Positions 1 through 7,302 of a stretch of DNA of 64,000 nucleotides are shown here, in pieces (the first letter of the stretch is position 1; each line of letters opens with the position of its first letter). The position numbers and the translations under genes were made by a program. The stretch comes from Flavobacterium succinicans (GTDB taxonomy: Bacteria > Bacteroidota > Bacteroidia > Flavobacteriales > Flavobacteriaceae), in NCBI RefSeq assembly GCF_001662485.1, contig NZ_JMTM01000017.1, forward strand, positions 248,001 to 312,000, given 5' to 3'. The notes under the pieces are model-generated. The model ran no database searches and was not told the DNA's origin. It saw only the letters and a program-made list of their open reading frames with translations.

Positions 1-84
1 ATTCATACGGTGATGAATTTACAAACGGAATTGGTGGATGTGTTAGGCACTTTTACACCAAAAATTGTTAGAATGGACCGATAA
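1..84 (+). CDS. 3' end of an RtcB-like RNA ligase (partial)
   Basis: The first 27 codons of frame 1 are open to a TAA and read as a C-terminal tail ending in [12 protein letters not shown]. The gene starts outside the window. In many genomes prfH lies directly behind an RtcB-type RNA ligase (RtcB2), and RtcB proteins end in a similar 'xLVxVxxxxxPxVVxM' tail, so I infer this is the ligase. Only 27 residues can be seen, none of them catalytic, so the call rests mostly on context. The stop codon lies one base before the ATG of prfH, which points to a shared transcript. Confidence 0.5.
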   Translation: MHTVMNLQTELVDVLGTFTPKIVRMDR

Positions 85-85
85 C

Positions 86-775
86 ATGGAAAAGATTATA
101 CAAATAACATCGGGAAGAGGACCAGCAGAATGTACTTGGGTTGTGGCTCAAGTACTGAAAAAAGTGTTGCAAGAAGCGGAAGCTTTACAAATGAAAGCAA
201 CTGTTTTGCAACACGAAGCAGGTTCCGAAAATGGAACAGTAGCTTCGGCAATGGTCCAAATTATTGGAAAAGATGCGACTGAATTTTCGGATTCATGGGT
301 AGGCACCATTCAATGGATTGGAAAAAGTACGTTTAGAAAATTTCACAAACGCAGCAATTGGTTTATTGGAATTTTCGAAGTAGACGCAATTCCATCTCGT
401 AATTTTTCTGAAAAAGACATTCAGTACCAAGCCATGCGAAGCTCGGGAGCAGGCGGTCAACATGTGAATAAAGTGAGTTCGGCTATTCGAGCGACACATG
501 TACCAACGGGAATTAGTGTGGTAAGCATGGATTCACGTTCACAACATCAGAATAAAAAATTGGCTACGGAGCGTTTGTTGCTTAAACTAAATGAAGCCCA
601 ATTGCATCTTTTGAAACAACAATTTCAAAGTCAATGGACGAATCAATTAGCCGTGGAACGAGGGAATCCAATTCGTACGTTTGAAGGTTCTGATTTTAAA
701 AAACTCAAAAAAGAGAAGAAATTTAAAGCTGTACGACAGCAATTAAAAAACGAATTAAAAAATGAAAAATACTGA
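86..775 (+). CDS. prfH: Peptide chain release factor homologue PrfH
   Basis: This is a class-I release-factor paralogue of 229 aa. The GGQ motif that triggers peptidyl-tRNA hydrolysis lies at residues 123-125 ([19 protein letters not shown]). The N-terminal TSGRGPAEC segment is typical of PrfH. The long stop-codon-recognition domain of RF1/RF2 is absent. The C-terminus is a Lys-rich helix. I chose the ATG at 86; an upstream TTG at 65 would overlap the preceding gene. Family knowledge: PrfH works with RtcB2 to rescue and repair ribosomes whose 16S decoding-centre RNA has been cut, as by colicin E3-type toxins. The tight spacing to the upstream partial gene supports that pairing. The 3' end overlaps the next gene by 14 bases. 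Confidence 0.9.
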   Translation: MEKIIQITSGRGPAECTWVVAQVLKKVLQEAEALQMKATVLQHEAGSENGTVASAMVQIIGKDATEFSDSWVGTIQWIGKSTFRKFHKRSNWFIGIFEVDAIPSRNFSEKDIQYQAMRSSGAGGQHVNKVSSAIRATHVPTGISVVSMDSRSQHQNKKLATERLLLKLNEAQLHLLKQQFQSQWTNQLAVERGNPIRTFEGSDFKKLKKEKKFKAVRQQLKNELKNEKY

Positions 776-1295
776 TAAATACTTATTTCAAGCCTTGGAT
801 AATTATCCGTATTGGTTGGAAGGAACTTCAGAAGCTTTGGATTATGCCTTGTCTTACGATGAGAAAAACACAACAGCTTTGTGTTTGTATGGAAGAATTC
901 AAACGGAGCAATTGCAAAATTATGAAGAAGCAAAAACCTATTTTCAAGAAGCATTGGCCATTAATATAGATGCTGTAGCAGTTTATCCGTATTATATAGA
1001 AACTTTGCTTTTGAATGAAGATTATGAAGAGGCTTCTAAATTAATTGATTTTGCCTTAACGATTAAAGGGATTAACAAAATGGCAATTTTATTAAAAAAA
1101 GTGCAATTGTTGGAACGTCAACACAAGATAAAAGAGGCGATAAAAGTAATGAAGGAAGTAAGATTAGTTTCTTTTGCAAACGATTCTTTCGAAATTGATG
1201 AAGTAACTAAGCGGTTAAAAGCCAAAAAGGACTTGCAAAAGCCAAAGAAAAAATCGAAGAAGAAGAAATCGGATAAAATTGTCAAGAAGAAATGA
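762..1295 (+). CDS. TPR-repeat protein, translationally coupled to prfH
   Basis: This is a soluble 177-aa helical protein. About three tetratricopeptide-like helix pairs span residues 15-130, with pattern residues such as [23 protein letters not shown] and [13 protein letters not shown] very basic tail follows ([14 protein letters not shown] near 155-172), which could bind RNA or ribosomes. Its ATG lies 14 bases inside prfH, so the two are probably translationally coupled. A strong terminator follows it, making it the last gene of the rtcB-like/prfH unit. I do not recognise a named family. An adaptor role in RNA repair is inferred only from position and the basic tail. Confidence 0.75.
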   Translation: MKNTDKYLFQALDNYPYWLEGTSEALDYALSYDEKNTTALCLYGRIQTEQLQNYEEAKTYFQEALAINIDAVAVYPYYIETLLLNEDYEEASKLIDFALTIKGINKMAILLKKVQLLERQHKIKEAIKVMKEVRLVSFANDSFEIDEVTKRLKAKKDLQKPKKKSKKKKSDKIVKKK

Positions 1296-1298
1296 GAG

Positions 1299-1323
1299 AA
1301 CCAGCTTTAGAGCTGGTTTTTTT
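1299..1323 (+). terminator. Rho-independent terminator after the prfH unit
   Basis: A perfect 8-bp stem AACCAGCT / AGCTGGTT has a 4-base loop and ends in a run of seven T. It starts 3 bases after the stop of the TPR gene. Confidence 0.9.
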
Positions 1324-1406
1324 ATGATTCAAACAGTAAAATCAGATTTCATAACTAAAAACTGGGACTTTAGAGCATCTTAGATTATAATGCTTTTTGC
1401 ATTTGT

Positions 1407-1414
1407 TATATTTG
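1407..1414 (+). promoter_or_regulatory. Candidate -7 promoter box upstream of the PhyH gene
   Basis: TATATTTG matches the Bacteroidota -7 consensus TAnnTTTG and lies 22 bases before the ATG. I see no clear TTG -33 element at the proper distance, so this is weak. Confidence 0.4.
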
Positions 1415-1436
1415 ATATACCGTTAATGATTTACTT

Positions 1437-2342
1437 ATGAACACCAATCGCTTACTTGTTACTTTCAGAAATAGAGCTTTAGGAGTCAAAGAAACGACCT
1501 CAAACTGGACACATGAAATAGAATTTTTGTACAAAAGAGGAGTCGGAATTGATGAAGCCTTGCATTATTTGTACTTTGAAAAACCATCTATTGAAGAATT
1601 TGAGCATTGGGTCAGTGAAAAAGAAACTAAACTAGTTCCATCAGTTGCAGAAGTTGGTAGCGTTTTAAATGATGAGGAACTTACTTTTTTTGAAACCAAT
1701 GGGTATCTTATTTTGCCAAATGCGATTTCAAAGGCGGATTGTGCTGCGACTCAACAGGTCATTTGGGAGTTTTTGGGAATGCATCCAGAACAACCCGAAA
1801 CTTGGTACCAAAGCCATCCCGAACAACGTGGAATGATGGTTAATTTTTTTGACCATCCCTTGTTAGAAAAAAACAGAGCTTCGTCCAAAATCAAGAAAGC
1901 TTTCGAACAGCTGTATCAGTCCGAAGCTATTTATAAAACCATAGATAAAGTAAGTTTTAATCCACCAGTGACTCAGAATTATTCTTTTAAGGGTAGTGAT
2001 TTACATTGGGATGTGAGTTTGCAATTGCCCATTCCGTTCCGATTGCAAGGCTTGATTTATTTATCTGATTGTGGACCACAAGATGGCGCTTTTCATTGTG
2101 TGCCTGGTTTTCATAATAAAATTACTGAATGGATGGAACATGTTCCTGATGGTGTGCATCCAAGAGCTCATGCTTTAGCAACATTGCAACCACAAGCGAT
2201 TGCGGCTTCTGCTGGCGACATGGTGATTTGGCATCAAGCCCTGCCACATTGTGCAACTCCAAATTACGGTACTTCATCACGTATGGTGCAATACCTAAGT
2301 TATATTAGTGAATCGCATGTCGAAGCTAAAGAGTGGGTTTGA
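1437..2342 (+). CDS. Phytanoyl-CoA dioxygenase (PhyH) family protein
   Basis: This 301-aa protein resembles Fe(II)/2-oxoglutarate-dependent PhyH-type dioxygenases. The double-stranded beta-helix core starts near residue 75 (FFETNGYLILPNAIS). The iron-binding HxD pair is in DLHWDVS near 183-185. The distal histidine lies in the WHQALPHCATPN segment near 262-270, followed by a conserved Arg (SSRMVQYLSY) that would bind 2-oxoglutarate. The first about 70 residues form a helical extension outside the usual domain. The substrate cannot be told from sequence; related proteins hydroxylate lipids, ectoine or natural products. It has its own promoter region and terminator-bounded neighbours, so it is probably monocistronic. 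The next gene is convergent. Confidence 0.8.
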   Translation: MNTNRLLVTFRNRALGVKETTSNWTHEIEFLYKRGVGIDEALHYLYFEKPSIEEFEHWVSEKETKLVPSVAEVGSVLNDEELTFFETNGYLILPNAISKADCAATQQVIWEFLGMHPEQPETWYQSHPEQRGMMVNFFDHPLLEKNRASSKIKKAFEQLYQSEAIYKTIDKVSFNPPVTQNYSFKGSDLHWDVSLQLPIPFRLQGLIYLSDCGPQDGAFHCVPGFHNKITEWMEHVPDGVHPRAHALATLQPQAIAASAGDMVIWHQALPHCATPNYGTSSRMVQYLSYISESHVEAKEWV

Positions 2343-2417
2343 GTTGGGAATAAGGTTGTTTTTGTTTTAGTGAGAAATTGTAAATAAAAAAAACTAAGCT
2401 GGGCTGTTTTTTTGAAC

Positions 2418-3755
2418 TTAAAAACTAGTTATTCCAATTCTTGAGATATGGTTTGCATATCGATTACCAATCATATCTGTCATTTCTTTTTTAAACGAGA
2501 AAAGTGGTTTTCCTATATTTCTACTGATTTCAAAATCACTAAAAGAATAATTTAAGTTTAACCAAAATTGATAATTTTCTTTTTCAAAATTAATAGTTGG
2601 GATATCTTTGTGAAAAATAGATTCTGAAATAGAATTAAATTGGATAAAAGATTGATTTATTTTTGGAGTCATTAAACCTAAAATATATTTGTTGTTTCTA
2701 GGTTTTTTTTGCGAATAATCACATGAAGCACTAATCTCAATAGCAACAAACTTTGATTTTCCTCTAATATTTCCTCTTTGTTCAGCTGTTGTTATATCAT
2801 TATTAAAAACGATGAATTTATTAAACAGATTTATACATTCTTCTTCTAAATGGTTAAAATAATTCAAAGTGTTTTTTATGTCATTAGGCATAAAACAGTA
2901 TTCCAAAACTAATCCTCTTTTATCTTTTTGTAATATGTTTAGTTTATCAACATGAAAAATTGAGTTCAATATCGAATGTTCAAAATTTAACGGATAACTA
3001 GGTTGAGAATTTTTATTAGAATTCTTTAATTTTGTTAAAGTCTGCTCCCATAACTTTGAATCGTTTGAGTTAATAGCGTTATTTGATACCAAAGGCATTA
3101 AAGCTTCATAAATTGCATTATCAGGTTTCTCTTTTGCATGTTCATATCCTAAAGATCCAATTGCAATTTTTGAAAAAATTGAATCAAAGTTTTCATTAAA
3201 AGTTTGATTATCTCCCCATGAATTATTTGGAATAATGTTATATAATTCATTTATAGTTTTAGTGGCAGTATTTTTCACGTGGTTTTCAAAATCAAACAAA
3301 AGATTAATACAAGGTTGATTTAAAATAGTATTTAAAACTCCAAACAAATCATTACCTGCCTCAACAAGGAATTCATGTTTATCAATTACTGAAACATTAA
3401 AAGGCTTTGGTGTTTCTGGTCTTCTTTCATTAATGTAGGCAATAAATTCATGAACTAAATCTTTGTTTTGTGTCCAAAAAACTAATGCGTATAAACCATT
3501 TTCTTGAGAAATAAACTCGTTTAATGCATTTGCTAAATCATTAAATATTACTTTTTTATTTGATGTAGATGTATCAGGAAGATTAACATCAAAAAAAGCA
3601 ATTTTTACATCTTTTAATGGCTCTTCATTTTTATTATAATAATCATATACAAATGTTTTACAATTAATATAATTATCTATAAAAACTTGGTTCAATATTT
3701 TAATGTGATCTGGGTTATTGTCCACAATAATTACATTACTATTACTTCTAAACAT
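2418..3755 (-). CDS. Response-receiver protein with unknown C-terminal domain (methyltransferase-linked operon)
   Basis: Residues 1-145 form a receiver domain with every phosphotransfer residue in place: acidic D12 in VIIVDNN, phospho-acceptor D56 in AFFDVNLPD, T95 in LVFWTQ and K126 in VIDK. The rest (about 150-445) matches no effector I know. It is largely helical, then has a beta-rich part with the motif EISASCDYSQKK, where C345-D346 stand out. No helix-turn-helix is evident. It is the last gene of the operon, 4 bases after the ATPase/kinase gene, so it is likely the output partner of that kinase. It is AT-rich compared with the neighbouring core genes. I infer signalling through D56. The nature of the output (nuclease, NTPase, adaptor) is unknown. 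Confidence 0.75.
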   Translation of the reverse strand: MFRSNSNVIIVDNNPDHIKILNQVFIDNYINCKTFVYDYYNKNEEPLKDVKIAFFDVNLPDTSTSNKKVIFNDLANALNEFISQENGLYALVFWTQNKDLVHEFIAYINERRPETPKPFNVSVIDKHEFLVEAGNDLFGVLNTILNQPCINLLFDFENHVKNTATKTINELYNIIPNNSWGDNQTFNENFDSIFSKIAIGSLGYEHAKEKPDNAIYEALMPLVSNNAINSNDSKLWEQTLTKLKNSNKNSQPSYPLNFEHSILNSIFHVDKLNILQKDKRGLVLEYCFMPNDIKNTLNYFNHLEEECINLFNKFIVFNNDITTAEQRGNIRGKSKFVAIEISASCDYSQKKPRNNKYILGLMTPKINQSFIQFNSISESIFHKDIPTINFEKENYQFWLNLNYSFSDFEISRNIGKPLFSFKKEMTDMIGNRYANHISRIGITSF

Positions 3756-3759
3756 AATA

Positions 3760-5973
3760 TTATTTTTTTGGAAAAACTAAAGCAATACACGCTCCATTAT
3801 AAACTTGTGGTATATCCAAATCACTATTGTCTGGAAAAATTATTTTACCACCTAACATTTCCATAACCAAATTTACATAATAAAGTCCTAAACCCATCCC
3901 ACCTGGTTTAGATGTGACGAATGCTCTAATTAATTCTTCTGTTTCAAGTTTAAATCCAGATCCATTATCAGCTATTATTATTGCATTACCATTAAAACTT
4001 TTTAAGTCGGTTCCTATATATATTCCTCCTTTAAAATTTTTATCATTAATATCTTTTTGATTACCTACCCAGTAAATGGAATTGTCAATGATATTTGAAA
4101 TAGCACTAATCAATAAGTTACCTTCTCCAAAAATATTAAAATCTGGATTTTCATTAGACAAAAGAGGAGAAGAAAAAACAACATTATGAAACCCAAATCT
4201 ATTTATATTTATATTTTTGGCTTTATTTACGAGTTCACTGGCTTTAATATTAATTTTTTGATTTTGCTTAAGTATTGGTGAAAAATTTTCTAATACTTGG
4301 ATTAAATTTTTAACTCTTATTCTAACATTTTCTATATCAAATTCATTCTTGTTTATGTCAACATTGATGAATCTCATTTCTCTGTCAATCTCGTGAAAAA
4401 CAACTCCAAGATTCAATCCTGTCATCCCAGAACTAACCATCACATCACGCATTTCTGTATAATCTTTTTCAACCCTTTTAATTAAGGGTGAAAGTTCTTT
4501 TTCAAGATTTTTATCTTTTATACTTAAGCTTAGTTCTTTAATAGTTTCTGATAGTCCTGAGTGTTTAACGGGTTTAAATTTGTCTATATACTCTTGTACT
4601 TTTTCTTTGTCAGATTTAGATTCATTTTCGAATTTTGAAAAGACTTCTTTTACAATTGCTTTTAACTTAAAAAAATAATAGTTTTCATTAAAACCTTCTC
4701 TATTTGTTTTTTCTGTTATACCATTTTCACTTTCATCTAAATTTAACTCGATAGCTCCAATTGTTATTTTTCTTGCAAAGTGACTACCAGCATGTTGAAT
4801 TTTACTGTAATCTAATTCTAACCAATCATCAGTTTGTTCTCCGTAATTATATACCCTTATACCGTCTCTAAAGATTTTTATTCCATAATTAAGACGAATA
4901 AACTCCTTTACAGCATTTATTTGACCTCCAAAAAATAAATTTGAAATATCTTTTGTTAAATTAAAAACATAAAATTTTCCTTTGATTGTTCCAATATTAT
5001 TTAAGTCAGAGTTAAGAAGAAGCTTTTTTCTTCCTTTCTCATCAATGAAATCTAGTTTATCTCCTATTTCTAAAACATTATTTATGATATGTTCATCATA
5101 ACTTTTGAAATGCTCTTTTCTCATTATTGGTCTAGATTTTATTTCTTTTTCTTCAATTTTCATATGTGGATGAGAATTGAAATTATAAGACCATAGATAT
5201 TCTGCTAAATGATCATCATTAGGTAAATCATTACTATTTGGAGTCCATTTTTTTATTTCAAAATCAAATTGATAAAGACTATCTTTTAATATTTCTGATG
5301 AAGTTTTGATTCCTTCTAACCAATTTTGATGGTGGTCATTTGCTGTAATTTCAATATTAAAATTAGGAAATTTAACAAATGGATTTTTAATGTTTTCAAT
5401 TTTTCTTACTAAATCTCTTAGTAATAACTTTGTCCAATTTTTATTTACTAAACCAGATAAAATTATTCTTGTTCCATGACCTTTTTCAAAAAGTGTATTT
5501 GGAACATTTTCAATTTCAACTTCTAAATCCTGTATATATTCTTTTGATTTTATTAAATTATTCCAGTTAATGTAAAATTGGCTAGAAAACAAATCTCCTT
5601 CAACTTGAGTTTCAACATTTATTTCTTTTGCTAATTTGTGTACAGCTAATCTACCAACACCTTTGTTTCCAAGAGAAACTCGATTAAATTTTTTACTTAC
5701 TTTTCTGTTTTTTCCTCTTTTAAAATCAGTACCTATTGTTAACCAAACATTTTCAATAATGTTTGGCGACATTCCATGACCATCATCTTCAATAATAATT
5801 TTTTGATTTGGAGTGTTTAAGTCAACAAAAGTTACTTTTATTTCTGTTGCATCAGCATCGTAAGAATTTTTTACTAATTCAAAGATTGCTAAACCATCGT
5901 TTCCTATAAGTTCTTCACCTAATAAAGTTAAAATATGACTTTTAGCTTTAATATTATGTTTAGTTATTGACAT
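3760..5973 (-). CDS. Dual GHKL ATPase: Hsp90/MORC-like module fused to a histidine-kinase core
   Basis: This 737-aa protein carries two separate GHKL ATP-binding folds. The N-terminal one resembles Hsp90/MutL/MORC ATPases: N-box FELVKNSYDADA (E32, N36), G1 box EDDGHGM (64-68) and G2 box GNKGVGRLA (102-110). A linker of about 250 residues contains FRDGIRVYNYGE, like the transducer region of MORC-type proteins. The C-terminal one resembles sensor kinases: H-box-like VVFHEIDREM with H527, N-box SNIIDNSIYW (N631), G1 box ADNGSGF (669-674) and G2 box GGMGLGLYYV (691-700). There are no membrane segments. It overlaps the upstream methyltransferase gene by 10 bases and precedes the receiver gene by 4. 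The inferred role is a cytosolic sensor kinase whose N-terminal clamp reads DNA or a partner and passes phosphate to the receiver. Confidence 0.8.
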   Translation of the reverse strand: MSITKHNIKAKSHILTLLGEELIGNDGLAIFELVKNSYDADATEIKVTFVDLNTPNQKIIIEDDGHGMSPNIIENVWLTIGTDFKRGKNRKVSKKFNRVSLGNKGVGRLAVHKLAKEINVETQVEGDLFSSQFYINWNNLIKSKEYIQDLEVEIENVPNTLFEKGHGTRIILSGLVNKNWTKLLLRDLVRKIENIKNPFVKFPNFNIEITANDHHQNWLEGIKTSSEILKDSLYQFDFEIKKWTPNSNDLPNDDHLAEYLWSYNFNSHPHMKIEEKEIKSRPIMRKEHFKSYDEHIINNVLEIGDKLDFIDEKGRKKLLLNSDLNNIGTIKGKFYVFNLTKDISNLFFGGQINAVKEFIRLNYGIKIFRDGIRVYNYGEQTDDWLELDYSKIQHAGSHFARKITIGAIELNLDESENGITEKTNREGFNENYYFFKLKAIVKEVFSKFENESKSDKEKVQEYIDKFKPVKHSGLSETIKELSLSIKDKNLEKELSPLIKRVEKDYTEMRDVMVSSGMTGLNLGVVFHEIDREMRFINVDINKNEFDIENVRIRVKNLIQVLENFSPILKQNQKINIKASELVNKAKNININRFGFHNVVFSSPLLSNENPDFNIFGEGNLLISAISNIIDNSIYWVGNQKDINDKNFKGGIYIGTDLKSFNGNAIIIADNGSGFKLETEELIRAFVTSKPGGMGLGLYYVNLVMEMLGGKIIFPDNSDLDIPQVYNGACIALVFPKK

Positions 5974-7187
5974 AATAATTCTTTCATTTTTTTAGCAATC
6001 GCATTAGCCATTAATGGAGGTACTGCGTTGCCTATTTGTTTAAATGCTGCGGAGCGAGAGCCTTCAAAATAAAAATCATCTGGAAATGATTGCAATCTTG
6101 CAGCTTCTCTTACTGAGATAGAGCGGCATTGTTCAATATCAGGATGAATGTAATAATGACCGTCTTTTGCAATGTGCGCAACAACAGTGTGCGATACTCC
6201 TTTTCCGTTCACAACTTTATATCGGTCAATGAATGAAGATTCGTTTTTATGTGTTTTTAATTCTTCTGGTAAATCAGGATATTTTAACCTTTCTTGGTCT
6301 TTATTCCATTTTTCAATAGCTGTTTTGTAAATTGCTAAATCTCTATCATTATGAGGTCTTGAGATATGTTGTGTTACAAAATTTACTCCATTTCTCAATT
6401 CAAATTGTTCTAAATAACTATTCTTTCTTTTAGTGTAAGAACTAACTTGATGTACTTCACCTGGAGTTAATTTTTTTAAATCAGCAAAAGCATCATTAAC
6501 TGTAAATTTTAAATCTGTTTTTTCAAAATCAGGAAATCCAAAATCATTTTCTTTTTTCCAGCCTACAATAATTATTCTTTTTCTTGCTTGTACTACACCA
6601 TAATCGGAAGCATTTAAAGTATCGTGATATACTTCATAACCTAATTTTTTAAAATAGGTTTTTAAGTTTTTAAAATGTTGTCCTTTGTTTGCACTTAGCA
6701 TACCTGGGACATTTTCAAAAACAAATGCTTTAGGTTGAAATTCTTTTAAAAATCTACCGTATTGTATGTATAATTTATTTCTAGGGTCTTGTTCAATATC
6801 GTCTTGATGTCTTCCCAGTAATGAGTACGCTTGGCATGGTGGTCCGCCTATGATTAAATCTATTTCTTTTTTTGATTTTTTAATTTCTTCAAAAAGTGGT
6901 TTTATAGTTTTATCATTAATTTCAATATTGATAGTAGATTTTGAAATTTCTGGTGGCAAATTAGAAAAGAATTTTTCTTTTGTTATTTTACCTTGTATGT
7001 ATCTGTAATATAATTCAATGTAGTTTTCGGATTTCAGGAAATGGTAAGCAGACCTTGTTGAAATTGTATCGCAAGCTTCTTTGTTCATCTCAATGTGAGA
7101 AATTGGAGAGAAGCCAGCCTTAACAAAGCCTTCGGACATACCTGATGCTCCTGCAAATAAGTCAATAAAATTTAAACTTTCAGGCAT
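5964..7187 (-). CDS. DNA (cytosine-5) methyltransferase
   Basis: This is a 407-aa C5 methylase with its motifs in canonical order: I (FIDLFAGASGMSEGF, 8-21), IV with catalytic C118 (GGPPCQAYS), VI (FENVPG, 157-162), VIII (QARKRIIIVG, 200-209), IX (REAARLQSFPD, 360-370) and X (GNAVPPL, 386-392). It transfers a methyl group from SAM to C5 of cytosine in a specific DNA sequence. The target-recognition region (about 210-350) does not reveal the site. It is the first gene of a three-gene operon with a dual-GHKL ATPase/kinase and a receiver protein. No endonuclease gene is present, so it is either an orphan methylase or the self-marking part of a new type of defence system. Base use is distinctly AT-rich, consistent with transfer. 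Confidence 0.95.
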   Translation of the reverse strand: MPESLNFIDLFAGASGMSEGFVKAGFSPISHIEMNKEACDTISTRSAYHFLKSENYIELYYRYIQGKITKEKFFSNLPPEISKSTINIEINDKTIKPLFEEIKKSKKEIDLIIGGPPCQAYSLLGRHQDDIEQDPRNKLYIQYGRFLKEFQPKAFVFENVPGMLSANKGQHFKNLKTYFKKLGYEVYHDTLNASDYGVVQARKRIIIVGWKKENDFGFPDFEKTDLKFTVNDAFADLKKLTPGEVHQVSSYTKRKNSYLEQFELRNGVNFVTQHISRPHNDRDLAIYKTAIEKWNKDQERLKYPDLPEELKTHKNESSFIDRYKVVNGKGVSHTVVAHIAKDGHYYIHPDIEQCRSISVREAARLQSFPDDFYFEGSRSAAFKQIGNAVPPLMANAIAKKMKELLCQ

Positions 7188-7208
7188 TTTTTTATAAATC
7201 GATTTTTA

Positions 7209-7216
7209 CAAATTTA
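7209..7216 (-). promoter_or_regulatory. Candidate -7 box of the methyltransferase operon
   Basis: On the minus strand TAAATTTG lies about 22 bases upstream of the methyltransferase ATG and matches TAnnTTTG. No good -33 TTG is seen in the AT-rich DNA upstream. Confidence 0.4.
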
Positions 7217-7251
7217 GTAAATTAATTATTTCTATTATTTCTTTTGGTAAC

Positions 7252-7281
7252 AAAAAACACCAACATTGCTGCTGGTGTTTA
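7252..7281 (-). terminator. Terminator of the mutAB transcript
   Basis: On the minus strand an 8-bp stem AAACACCA / TGGTGTTT is followed by six T. It lies about 20 bases after the mutB stop and insulates the methyltransferase operon downstream from read-through. Confidence 0.85.
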
Positions 7282-7302
7282 TTTACAAAATGTGTTGTAT
7301 AT

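Noticed and set aside
7188..7302. Possible integration site at the border of the methyltransferase operon
   Set aside because: No tRNA end, direct repeat or integrase is visible; the only structure is the mutB terminator.
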